A stretch of 64,000 nt of DNA from an uncultured Bacteroides sp. Lineage in GTDB: Bacteria; Bacteroidota; Bacteroidia; Bacteroidales; Bacteroidaceae. A program made the translations under genes and the position numbers. The stretch is from NCBI GenBank assembly GCA_944322345.1, contig CALUOO010000013.1, positions 26,732 through 90,731 of the forward strand, in the 5' to 3' direction. The notes beneath the pieces are model-generated. The model made no database searches and was not told the origin of the DNA. It saw nothing but the letters and a program-made list of their open reading frames with translations. Positions 26,954 to 35,151 of the stretch are shown piece by piece. Numbering within the stretch: position 1 is the first letter of the stretch; every line of letters starts with the position of its first letter.

Positions 26954-27658
26954 ATGTTGAACAACAAATATATTCTACTTCTCTTTTGGGCGTTGATGTC
27001 AGGAAACGTATTGGCTCAGAAGGCTGAGCGCGATTATATAAGGAAAGGGAATCGCTTGTTTAAAGACAGTGTTTTTGTAGATGCAGAAGTCAATTATCGT
27101 AAAGCTTTAGAATCTAATCCTAAGTCTACGGTATCAATGTATAATTTAGGAAATGCACTTTCTCAACAACAGAAGTTCCAAGATGCCATGGAGCAATATT
27201 CGGCAGCAAGCAAAATAGAAAAGGATAAATTGAAACTTGCTCAAATTTATCATAATATGGGAGTTATTCTGCAATCTGGTAAGGATTATGCAAAAGCTAT
27301 TGAAGCATATAAAATGTCATTGCGAAATAATCCTTCAGATAATGAGACACGATATAATTTAGCTCTATCACAGAAATTGTTGAAGGATCAACAAAATAAC
27401 CAGAATCAGAATAAAGATGATAAACAACAGCAAAATAAAGAGCAAGATCAGAATAAGGAAAAGCAGCAGGATCAAAAACAAGATAATGATAAACAACAAC
27501 AGCCTCCTCAGAATGATAAGAAACAAGATAAAAACATGTCGAAAGAAAATGCAGAACAATTGCTTAAATCTGTAATGCAAGATGAGAAGAATGTGCAGGA
27601 AAAAGTAAAGAAACAACAGAAGGTTGTTCAAGACGGACGTTTGGAAAAAGATTGGTAA
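26954..27658 (+). CDS. batC: aerotolerance protein BatC, TPR repeats
   Basis: 234 residues. Signal peptide (MLNNKYILLLFWALMSGNVLAQ), TPR repeats over about 25-140 (YNLGNALSQQQKFQDAMEQY, YHNMGVILQSGKDYAKAIEAYK), then a strongly Gln/Asn/Lys/Asp-rich low-complexity stretch of about 60 residues and a short conserved end with MSKENAEQLLKSVMQDEKNVQEKVKK. Predicted to scaffold the Bat complex in the periplasm. The low-complexity DNA would be prone to slippage in steps of three. Confidence 0.92.
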   Translation: MLNNKYILLLFWALMSGNVLAQKAERDYIRKGNRLFKDSVFVDAEVNYRKALESNPKSTVSMYNLGNALSQQQKFQDAMEQYSAASKIEKDKLKLAQIYHNMGVILQSGKDYAKAIEAYKMSLRNNPSDNETRYNLALSQKLLKDQQNNQNQNKDDKQQQNKEQDQNKEKQQDQKQDNDKQQQPPQNDKKQDKNMSKENAEQLLKSVMQDEKNVQEKVKKQQKVVQDGRLEKDW

Positions 27659-27675
27659 TGATATAATTTGATGTT

Positions 27676-29493
27676 ATGATGAAAAAACTGATTGCCATAT
27701 TTATAATACTAATCATATATAGTATACGTATTTTTGCGAATAACGGTGAGGTTGAATTTACAGCTTCTGCGCCTGAAACCGTTGTAGTTGGAGAGCAATT
27801 TAGACTATCTTATACAGCAACTACTACACAGGTGAAAAACCTTCAATTGCCTTCTATTAAGGGCTTTGAAATATTGATTGGCCCTAACCGTTCAATAAAA
27901 GTGCAAAGTATCAATGGAAATACAAGCGAGACCTCTACTTATACCTATATTTTGATGGCAAAAGAAGTGGGGGAATATACCATACCTGGAGCTTCTGTAG
28001 TGGCAGATGGAAAACAAATGGTTTCAAATTCTGTAAAAATAAAAGTCCTTCCGCAAGACCAAGCTTCTACTGAGAAATCTGAAGAAGATTCATCTGATTC
28101 ATCTTCACAGCCTAGTGTGTCAAATCAAGATCTGTTTGTTATGGCAACTGTAAATAAAACAGATGTTTATGAACAGGAAGCTTTTCTACTTACATACAAA
28201 ATATATACACGGGAACCTAACTTGCGATTAAATAATCAGAAACTTCCCGATTTTAAAGGTTTCCATTCTCAGGAAGTTGAGATGCCTTCAAATGCTAAAT
28301 GGACTCAAGAACACTATAAAGGGCGTAATTACTTTACAACTATTTATCGTCAATTTGTGCTTTTTCCTCAGCAGGTGGGTAAATTATTTATAGAACCGGC
28401 TCTGTTTCAGATGACAGTAGAGAAAGCCGTGCGTTCAGATGATCCATTTGACGCTTTCTTTAATGGTGGAAGCAATATTGTTGCGATAAATAAGAATCTT
28501 AGTACACCAAAGATTGCCGTGAATGTAAAATCTTTACCTGCAGGCAAACCTGTAGATTTTTCTGGTGGAGTAGGAGAGTTTAATATTTCTTCTTCTATTA
28601 ATGATCAAGAAGTAAAGACAAATGATGCTATAACAGTTAAAGTGATTATTTCTGGTACAGGCAATCTCAAGCTATTAAATAATCCCGAAATTAAATTCCC
28701 AGAGGATTTTGAAATTTATGATCCTAAGGTTGATAATCAAGTTAGATTAACTCGCGAGGGATTAACAGGTAATAAAGTGATAGAGTATTTGGCTATTCCT
28801 AGACATGCTGGAGACTATACAATACCTGGAGTTACATTTTCTTATTTTGATATTCGTTCAAAATCATATAAGACATTGAAGACTGAAGACTATGTAGTCA
28901 AAGTCCAAAAAGGTGCAGGAAACGCAGAGCAAGTTGTTGCAAACTTTACGAATAAGGAAGAATTGAAAGTTTTAGGTGAAGATATCCGTTACATTAAACA
29001 AAACGATGTAACTCTGCGCCCAAAAGGTAGTTTCTTTTATAGTAGTACGACGTATTGGTTATTCTACATTATCCCTGCTCTTATTTTTATAGTTTCTATA
29101 ATCTTTTATAGAAGGAAAGTAAGTGAGAGTGCTAATGTAACAAAAATGCGTACTAAAAAGGCAAACAAAGTTGCTATTAAACGGATGAAATTGGCTCATA
29201 AATTGCTTTCTGAAAATAAAAAGGATGATTTTTATGATGAAGTATTAAAGACATTATGGGGATATATTAGTGATAAACTTAATATACCAGTGTCCTGTTT
29301 GTCTAAAGATAATATAGAAGAAAATTTAAGGAACTATAATGTAAATGAGGAACTTATAACTGAGTTTATTGGTACGTTAAATGAATGCGAATTTGCACGT
29401 TTTGCTCCAGGCGATGAAAATCAGGCAATGGACAAAGTCTATTCATCATCTATTGCGGTTATAAGTAAAATGGAAAATTCAATTAAACATTAA
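27676..29493 (+). CDS. batD: aerotolerance protein BatD
   Basis: 605 residues. Signal peptide, then Ig-like beta-domains of the BatD family (ASAPETVVVGEQFRLSYTATT; SLPAGKPVDFSGGVGEFNI is the highly typical BatD segment), a transmembrane helix around 457-475 (YWLFYIIPALIFIVSIIFY) and a helical cytoplasmic tail with YDEVLKTLWGYISDKLNIP. Large periplasmic part, inner-membrane anchored. 17 bases after batC. Confidence 0.94.
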   Translation: MMKKLIAIFIILIIYSIRIFANNGEVEFTASAPETVVVGEQFRLSYTATTTQVKNLQLPSIKGFEILIGPNRSIKVQSINGNTSETSTYTYILMAKEVGEYTIPGASVVADGKQMVSNSVKIKVLPQDQASTEKSEEDSSDSSSQPSVSNQDLFVMATVNKTDVYEQEAFLLTYKIYTREPNLRLNNQKLPDFKGFHSQEVEMPSNAKWTQEHYKGRNYFTTIYRQFVLFPQQVGKLFIEPALFQMTVEKAVRSDDPFDAFFNGGSNIVAINKNLSTPKIAVNVKSLPAGKPVDFSGGVGEFNISSSINDQEVKTNDAITVKVIISGTGNLKLLNNPEIKFPEDFEIYDPKVDNQVRLTREGLTGNKVIEYLAIPRHAGDYTIPGVTFSYFDIRSKSYKTLKTEDYVVKVQKGAGNAEQVVANFTNKEELKVLGEDIRYIKQNDVTLRPKGSFFYSSTTYWLFYIIPALIFIVSIIFYRRKVSESANVTKMRTKKANKVAIKRMKLAHKLLSENKKDDFYDEVLKTLWGYISDKLNIPVSCLSKDNIEENLRNYNVNEELITEFIGTLNECEFARFAPGDENQAMDKVYSSSIAVISKMENSIKH

Positions 29494-29506
29494 TTGGTAA
29501 TTTTAT

Positions 29507-30313
29507 ATGAAAAAAATATTATTCGCCACATTGTTGGTAATATCAATAGCTTGTTTTGGGCAGGATTCACTATCTGTTGACTCCGTTCAGCCACTGAAGT
29601 CTCTTTCTAGTAGTCAAATAAGCGACACTACCAAGATAGCAGGAGATTCTGCTTATGTGAAAAAAGATTATGCATTAGCTATTCAAATATACGAAGCATT
29701 GCTGAAAGAAGGAGAAGCGGCAGAGATTTATTATAATTTAGGAAATGCCTATTATAAGACTGGTGAAATAGCGAAGGCAATTCTGAATTATGAGCGTGCA
29801 CTGTTATTAAAACCTGGAAATAATGATATTCGTGCTAATTTGGAAATTGCTCGTTCAAAAACCTTAGATAAAGTAGAGGCTATTCCTGAAATTTTCTTTG
29901 TGACGTGGATAAAATCTCTTATTAATTGTATTGGGGTTGATGTTTGGGCTGTATGGGGAATTATCTCATTTTTGTTATTAATTTTCAGTCTTTATATTTT
30001 TATTTTTTCCAAGCAAATTTTACTAAAGAAGATTAGTTTCATTTCAGGAATTGCCTTTCTTATTATAACTTTCTGTGCTAATATTTTTGCTCAGCAACAA
30101 AAAGAATATTTGACAAAGCGGACAAATGGAATTATTATGAGCCCAAGTATAACAGTAAGGAGTACCCCCAGTGAGAGTGGAACAAGTCTTTTTATTTTAC
30201 ATGAAGGGAGAAAAGTCTCTATAAAGGATAACTCGATGAAAGAGTGGAAAGAAATCCGATTGGAAGATGGTAAAGTAGGATGGATTCCAACTAATTCAAT
30301 TGAGATTATTTAG
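29507..30313 (+). CDS. batE: aerotolerance protein BatE, TPR plus SH3-like
   Basis: 268 residues. Signal peptide (to about 18), TPR motifs (YYNLGNAYYKTGEIAKAILNYERALLLKPGN at about 78-108), two transmembrane helices (about 140-168 and 175-195), then a C-terminal bacterial SH3-like domain (TVRSTPSESGTSLFILHEGRKV ... VGWIPTNSIEII). Last gene of the operon, followed by an intrinsic terminator. Confidence 0.92.
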   Translation: MKKILFATLLVISIACFGQDSLSVDSVQPLKSLSSSQISDTTKIAGDSAYVKKDYALAIQIYEALLKEGEAAEIYYNLGNAYYKTGEIAKAILNYERALLLKPGNNDIRANLEIARSKTLDKVEAIPEIFFVTWIKSLINCIGVDVWAVWGIISFLLLIFSLYIFIFSKQILLKKISFISGIAFLIITFCANIFAQQQKEYLTKRTNGIIMSPSITVRSTPSESGTSLFILHEGRKVSIKDNSMKEWKEIRLEDGKVGWIPTNSIEII

Positions 30314-30333
30314 ACGTAGTTTAATTATTATAT

Positions 30334-30369
30334 AAAAAAGATTAAACAGTTTGTTTAATCTTTTTTTTT
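30334..30369 (+). terminator. terminator of the bat operon
   Basis: A perfect 15-bp stem (30334-30348 with 30352-30366, core AAGATTAAACA) with a GTT loop and a T tract of nine. Confidence 0.92.
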
Positions 30370-30466
30370 ATATAAATTTATAGCCGGATACATTTATGCT
30401 TCATCTTGAAGTGAATAAATAGACTGTTATTCTGTTTAAAATGAAAAGATTAAGTTGTATTCAAAG

Positions 30467-30486
30467 CCCCATTTATATAAATGGGG
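30467..30486. promoter_or_regulatory. perfect 20-bp palindrome upstream of the small HTH gene
   Basis: CCCCATTTATATAAATGGGG is its own reverse complement and ends 56 bases before the ATG at 30543. No T tract follows, so it looks more like a protein-binding site than a terminator. Confidence 0.6.
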
Positions 30487-30542
30487 TTGATGAACTTATT
30501 ATAAATCAAATAAATTATTAACCATTAAATTTGTGAGACATC

Positions 30543-30827
30543 ATGAGGACAATTACATTTAATGAACTTCGTAAGATAAAAGATTCGTTGCCAAGTGGGA
30601 GTATGCACAGAATTGCAGATGAATTGGGATTACATGTGGATACAGTTAGAAACTTTTTTGGAGGGCATAATTTTAAGGAAGGGAAAAGTGTAGGAATACA
30701 TTTGGAACCAGGACCTGATGGTGGATTAGTGATGTTGGATGATACAACGGTACTTGATAGGGCATTAAAAATTTTGGATGAATTGAATATATCTATGCAA
30801 AAGGAAGAAAGTGCTAATCCAATTTAG
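30543..30827 (+). CDS. small helix-turn-helix DNA-binding protein
   Basis: 94 residues. Residues about 10-40 (KDSLPSGSMHRIADELGLHV ... TVRNFFGG) read as an HTH in the style of short regulators, with a recognition helix around DTVRNFFGG. The C-terminal half is acidic and helical. It resembles small conserved DNA-binding proteins of Bacteroides without a known role. A 20-bp palindrome and a TAAATTTG box (30526-30533) lie just upstream; the box is so close to the ATG that the transcript would have almost no leader. Followed by a terminator at 30870. Confidence 0.75.
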   Translation: MRTITFNELRKIKDSLPSGSMHRIADELGLHVDTVRNFFGGHNFKEGKSVGIHLEPGPDGGLVMLDDTTVLDRALKILDELNISMQKEESANPI

Positions 30828-30869
30828 TGGTTGTTATGTAGGAGAACATTCAGTAAATAGTATAAAATT

Positions 30870-30916
30870 AGCCAACTAATTCTCAATACTTTATGTATGA
30901 ATTAGTTGGCTTTTTA
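30870..30916 (+). terminator. terminator after the small HTH gene
   Basis: AGCCAACTAATTC (30870-30882) pairs perfectly with GAATTAGTTGGCT (30899-30911), followed by TTTT. Confidence 0.85.
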
Positions 30917-31342
30917 GAATCTTTAGCTATTCTTCCGTAAATAAGGTTTGATGGCCAAAACGGGGAAAATTTCCAAACCAAAATATGGTTAAGATACAAA
31001 ATATTTCAGAAATTCATCCCACTTTGGGCTTTTCTGTGTTATTCTGGAAAGATAGTCAGTGCCTCCGTAATGAGATTGCATTCCGTTTTGACATTGATTC
31101 CCTTCAGGTAGTGCTGGCTTCACACTGGAAATCTTACCTTGACAGCCTTCAAGTGTGCATAACCGATGATGCCACATGCGTTTTCCTACGGATATGAAAC
31201 TCCTCTGGGAAAGCCTTGGATGGTTCTATAGATATATCTGCAGGTATTGCGGGGAACTTGGTATAAGACGTCTCCGCAACAATTACAGAAATGTGTTGGA
31301 GTCCTATCTGTCCGAATGCTTACGATAAGAGTATATGAGAAA

Positions 31343-31434
31343 ATTCAGTAAAATGACAATAAAAATGGCATATGAAGTGATTATATTTTGTCATCTTCAT
31401 ATGCCATTATATTTTCTAGGGACATTTACTGAAT
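31343..31434. repeat. nested inverted repeats downstream of the nitroreductase gene
   Basis: Outer arms ATTCAGTAAA (31343-31352) and TTTACTGAAT (31425-31434); inner arms ATGGCATATGAAG (31365-31377) and CTTCATATGCCAT (31395-31407). The inner stem may terminate leftward transcription from the nitroreductase operon. Confidence 0.7.
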
Positions 31435-31442
31435 ATCCCTAT

Positions 31443-32012
31443 TTATTTTATAATTGTTATTGTTGTGGTTTTTACGTTTTTCTTTTTAGGTATTAATGTT
31501 GAATCAGCATATCCTAATGCAACGCATCCATATACTTTATGGTTTTTAGGTACGCCTAATGAGGTAATAAATGAGCGCACTTCAGAATCATCGCATGTTG
31601 TTCCCAATTGATTTATCCAACATGAACCAATGCCTAATGAATTAGCGGCAAGAAACATGTTTTCGATGGCACATGCACAATCCATACTAGCCCACCAGTT
31701 TAGAGGTTCATTGGAAACAATGATTAGGGTAGAAGCATGATAATAGCAACAGTATGCCTCATTTTTACTTCTTTCTTGTAAGTGAGGATCATCGCTTTTT
31801 GAAAAAGCTTTTTTTATAAGTGAATTAAGTTGTCTTAGTTTTTTTGTATTTTGGATAGCTGTAAAATGCCATGTTTCTAAATGCATGCCATTAGGAGCGT
31901 AGGTTGCAGCTTCTAAGATTAATCCCAAATCTTCTTCTGAAATTTGACGATTGGTATAAGTACGTATACTACGACGTCTTTTAATGCAATCTAGAACTTC
32001 ATTAGTTTTCAT
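31443..32012 (-). CDS. nitroreductase-family flavoprotein
   Basis: 189 residues. RRSIRTYTNRQISEEDLGLILEAATYAPNGMHLETWHF is the nitroreductase N-terminal FMN-binding signature (RRSxRxY, AP(S/N)xxxxQPW-like); ASMDCACAIENMFLAANSLGIGSCWI is the second conserved region and GYADS the last FMN contact. An NAD(P)H-dependent, FMN-containing oxidoreductase, substrate unknown. Last gene of a leftward unit with the endonuclease-like gene (23-base gap) and yigZ. Confidence 0.9.
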   Translation of the reverse strand: MKTNEVLDCIKRRRSIRTYTNRQISEEDLGLILEAATYAPNGMHLETWHFTAIQNTKKLRQLNSLIKKAFSKSDDPHLQERSKNEAYCCYYHASTLIIVSNEPLNWWASMDCACAIENMFLAANSLGIGSCWINQLGTTCDDSEVRSFITSLGVPKNHKVYGCVALGYADSTLIPKKKNVKTTTITIIK

Positions 32013-32035
32013 ATTCTTATATTGTTTAGATATGT

Positions 32036-33121
32036 TTATCGCTTTATAAATCCAATTTTTGCATTTAATTTGAAGTAATATTTTCCATTTTCACGTTCAA
32101 GAAAACCATATTTATCTTTATCTAATGAGCCTTTTTCTAAGCGAGTATTTTGAAAGAGAAATTCTTCCATTATTTTTCTTTCTGATTTGTGATAACACAT
32201 TATGTCTCCATCTCCATTCATGAATAATAAACCCTCAATAGCTGTATCTTCTCCTTTATACAGCTTTGCAGGGCGCATTCCTAATGTTAATGCTATAAGA
32301 AATTGTTTTATTTTATACTCATAGAACCCATGTTTGCTTATCAATTCATCTTTTATTTTTAAAGGATTTCTTTGTTTCATTATTTCTGTTAACTCAGAAA
32401 TGCGAGTAATGCCATCTAAATGCATGGTACGCACCATTTCAGTGAGGATTCGTGGAAAATGCAAGTCTATCATTTGTAGATTACATCTAAATATTCGATC
32501 TGCAACATCGGAATATCGAAGTATTCCTCCTAAACGCTCGATCATTAACATTCGCTCGGCTACTTCATTAGGTGACTGTGGCAAAGCATTTATTTTGTTT
32601 ACTGTAGGAACAGCAAATTTTATACCTCCTTGTTCCAATTTGAGATTTGCAGTACGACCACCATCTAATAGGGGATTCATGCTACTCAATCGTGAGCGCA
32701 CATTAAATCCATGTAAAGTAGCTTTTGGATGCCAAAAAGATATAGAAAGATCTGTACGGTCTTTTGTTTCTGCTTCCAAATTGAATATATCAATTTCATT
32801 TAAAAAATCCTCAATGCCATCAGGAGAAAGAACATTATTTTGCTTAGCTTCTTTAACAGTGTGAATAATTAAATGAGAAACTGTCTCCAAAGTGTTCCGG
32901 GATATATAATGCACTCCTTTCTCACTTTGCATTTTTATGTTTTTAGTTTCAATGAAATATTGCCGTGGCCCGTTATGTTCTTCTCGTTGAATCATTGCAA
33001 TAGGCCAATAAGTGTCTGTTTTCATTGCTTCTGTTGTACCTAATGCAATAGTTCCATTTGCTAATAGTTTGAAAAAGGTGGCCAACTCACACCACTCTCT
33101 TTTAGTCGCTTCAAATGCCAT
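32036..33121 (-). CDS. HpaII-type restriction endonuclease-like protein, no partner methylase
   Basis: 361 residues. Residues 124-160 (DLSISFWHPKATLHGFNVRS then RLSSMNPLLDGGRTANL) closely follow the pattern GFSIKSxLGxxPTLLNxxxxTN shared by HpaII-type and related endonucleases, in which S/E-x-K belongs to the catalytic core. Here the position reads N-V-R, so the Lys is replaced by Arg. I see no DNA methyltransferase nearby; instead the gene lies 18 bases after yigZ and 23 before a nitroreductase. That suggests a domesticated or altered enzyme. The family call rests on recalled motif resemblance and is moderate. Confidence 0.5.
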   Translation of the reverse strand: MAFEATKREWCELATFFKLLANGTIALGTTEAMKTDTYWPIAMIQREEHNGPRQYFIETKNIKMQSEKGVHYISRNTLETVSHLIIHTVKEAKQNNVLSPDGIEDFLNEIDIFNLEAETKDRTDLSISFWHPKATLHGFNVRSRLSSMNPLLDGGRTANLKLEQGGIKFAVPTVNKINALPQSPNEVAERMLMIERLGGILRYSDVADRIFRCNLQMIDLHFPRILTEMVRTMHLDGITRISELTEIMKQRNPLKIKDELISKHGFYEYKIKQFLIALTLGMRPAKLYKGEDTAIEGLLFMNGDGDIMCYHKSERKIMEEFLFQNTRLEKGSLDKDKYGFLERENGKYYFKLNAKIGFIKR

Positions 33122-33139
33122 ATTTGTTAATTTAGATTA

Positions 33140-33739
33140 TCACTCACAAATTCTTACAGTCTTTACTTTTTCCAATCGTCTGCGTAATTCTGGCATCATG
33201 GAACGGCGTATGCTAAGAGTTATATTACAATCCATATCATATGATTGAGATATAATTTCAGGTCCTTCTTCCTTTACAATTCTCATAATATCATTTATAA
33301 AAGGGTATTCAAAAATAATAGTAATCTCTTCATTAACTGTTTTTTCTATGATTGTTGACGCTATAATCGCTTCGGCTGCGGCATTTCGATAAGCAACAAT
33401 TAATCCACTTGTTCCTAGTTTAATTCCTCCAAAGTAACGAATGACAATAATTAAAATGTTTGTAAGTTCATTTGAGTTAATTTGTCCAAGAATAGGTTTC
33501 CCTGCGGTACCTGAAGGTTCACCATTATCATTTGCACGAAAGTCTTTTCGGTCTGCTCCTAGCATATATGCATAACAGATATGCCTCGCATCATAATATT
33601 TTTTTTGATATTCCTCAAGATGAGTTTTTACGTCATCTACAGAATGTACAGGCAATGCGATTGCTATAAATTTACTTCGCTTTTCTATGAAGCTCCCTTC
33701 TGCAATCGTTAATATTGTTTTATAAGTATCTTCCACCAT
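33140..33739 (-). CDS. IMPACT/YigZ family protein
   Basis: 199 residues. DARHICYAYMLG ... FRANDNGEPSGTAGKPIL and VIRYFGGIKLGTSGLIVAYRNAA are the UPF0029/IMPACT signature; the C-terminal part is the ferredoxin-like DUF1949 domain. Family members are linked to translation control; the bacterial role is not settled. First gene of a three-gene leftward unit. The -7 box at 33744-33751 almost touches the ATG. Confidence 0.93.
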   Translation of the reverse strand: MVEDTYKTILTIAEGSFIEKRSKFIAIALPVHSVDDVKTHLEEYQKKYYDARHICYAYMLGADRKDFRANDNGEPSGTAGKPILGQINSNELTNILIIVIRYFGGIKLGTSGLIVAYRNAAAEAIIASTIIEKTVNEEITIIFEYPFINDIMRIVKEEGPEIISQSYDMDCNITLSIRRSMMPELRRRLEKVKTVRICE

Positions 33740-33743
33740 AATA

Positions 33744-33751
33744 CAAAGATA
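33744..33751 (-). promoter_or_regulatory. -7 box abutting the yigZ start
   Basis: Reverse complement TATCTTTG, an exact consensus match that ends only 4 bases before the ATG (33739), implying a leaderless or nearly leaderless transcript unless another promoter is used. Confidence 0.5.
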
Positions 33752-33757
33752 TGAAAA

Positions 33758-33805
33758 ATCCTCATTCCATCATACTATCTTTTGCATAGAAAATGGAATG
33801 AGGAT
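33758..33805 (-). terminator. terminator of the serC-serA-DUF1015 operon
   Basis: A perfect 13-bp stem (ATCCTCATTCCAT at 33758-33770 with ATGGAATGAGGAT at 33793-33805); on the minus strand it is followed by TTTTT. Confidence 0.85.
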
Positions 33806-33846
33806 TAACAAAGTTTGGACGGCGGCAATAGATTTTATATTTTAGT

Positions 33847-35094
33847 TTAATTTAACTTGTGTATGATAAGTCCTGAACGGAGTTTGGGTTCAAACCATGT
33901 GGTTTTAGGGGGCATAATATTACCTGTATCTGCAATATCCATTAACTGTTTCATTGATACAGGGTATAAAGCTAATGCCATCTTCATTTCTCCATTATCT
34001 ACTCTTTTTTTGAGCTCTTCTAGTCCACGAATTCCTCCAACAAAATCAATCCTTTTATCTGAACGTAAATCCTTTATGCCAAGAATATTATCTAATATTA
34101 AATTAGAAGAGATTGTAACATCTAGTACTCCAATGGGATCATTGTCATCATATGTTTCTTTCTTGGCGGTCAAGCTATACCATTTTCCTTCTAGATATAG
34201 AGAAAAATTATGCAAACAGATAGGTTTATAATTTTCAGAGCCTTTATTCTCAATTACAAAATATTTACTTAGTGCAGTTAGGAAATCCTCTGTTGTAAGT
34301 CCATTCAAGTCTTTTACTAGTCGATTATAATCAATAATGGTTAATTGGCTTGCGGGGAAGCATACAGCCATAAAATAATTATATTCTTCATTACCTTTAT
34401 GGTTAGGATTTTCATTGGCTTTTTCTGCACCAACTAGTGCTGCTGCTGCTGAACGATGGTGCCCATCTGCAATATAAAGTGCTGCTATTTTAGAAAATTC
34501 ACTTGTAATGGCTGATATGTCATTATCTTGATCTATAATCCAAAATGTGTGTTTAAATCCATCGTCAGGTGCAATAAAATCATAAATAGGTTGCTGTGTA
34601 ACGTATCTTTGAATAATGGTGTTTAAAACTTCGTTGTCTGGATAAGCTAAGAAGACAGGTTCTATATTGGCATTATTCACACGCACATGTTTCATCCTAT
34701 CTTCTTCTTTATCACGGCGTGTTAACTCATGCTTTTTTATTACTCCGTTAATATAATCGGGCACATATGCCCCAACTACCAGTCCATACTGTGTTTTACC
34801 ATTCATGGTTTGAGCATAAATATAGTAGCAATCTTTAGAATCCTGAACAAGCCATCCCTTTTCTTGAAATTTTTGAAAATTTTCTGCAGCCTTAGTATAT
34901 ACACGTTCGTCATGTTCATCTGTTCCTAAAGGGAAATCAATCTCAGGCCTAATAATGTGGTACAGTGACATTTCGTTTCCTGCAGCCTCTAGACGTGCTT
35001 CATCAGAATTTAATACATCATATGGGCGAGATACAATTTGTTCTATTATACTTTGGGGAGGTCTAAGACCTCTAAAAGGTTTAATGGTAGCCAT
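33847..35094 (-). CDS. DUF1015 family protein
   Basis: 415 residues. IKPFRGLRPPQSIIEQIVSRPYDVLNSDEAR, YADGHHRSAAAALV (ALYIADGHHR) and the Tyr-rich central part with YYIYAQTMNGKTQYGLV define the DUF1015 family, a frequent partner of serine biosynthesis genes. Biochemistry unknown to me. Third gene of the serC-serA-DUF1015 unit (57-base gap after serA), followed by a terminator. Confidence 0.93.
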   Translation of the reverse strand: MATIKPFRGLRPPQSIIEQIVSRPYDVLNSDEARLEAAGNEMSLYHIIRPEIDFPLGTDEHDERVYTKAAENFQKFQEKGWLVQDSKDCYYIYAQTMNGKTQYGLVVGAYVPDYINGVIKKHELTRRDKEEDRMKHVRVNNANIEPVFLAYPDNEVLNTIIQRYVTQQPIYDFIAPDDGFKHTFWIIDQDNDISAITSEFSKIAALYIADGHHRSAAAALVGAEKANENPNHKGNEEYNYFMAVCFPASQLTIIDYNRLVKDLNGLTTEDFLTALSKYFVIENKGSENYKPICLHNFSLYLEGKWYSLTAKKETYDDNDPIGVLDVTISSNLILDNILGIKDLRSDKRIDFVGGIRGLEELKKRVDNGEMKMALALYPVSMKQLMDIADTGNIMPPKTTWFEPKLRSGLIIHKLN

Positions 35095-35151
35095 GGCATC
35101 AAATATTTATTATTCATTGGCTAATATAAAAATATTAGCCAATGAATAAGA

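Larger units (their letters stand above)
30848..31434. mobile_element. degenerate segment bounded by inverted ATTCAGTAAAT copies
   Basis: ATTCAGTAAAT at 30848-30858 and its inverse ATTTACTGAAT at 31424-31434 bound the segment; a third copy (ATTCAGTAAA, 31343-31352) lies inside. The only frames are short and unrecognised: a 70-residue frame at 30985-31197 and a 44-codon frame at 31196-31330 that reads like the end of a protein (ending VLESYLSECLR). This looks like the remains of an insertion; no transposase motif is identifiable. Confidence 0.4.
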
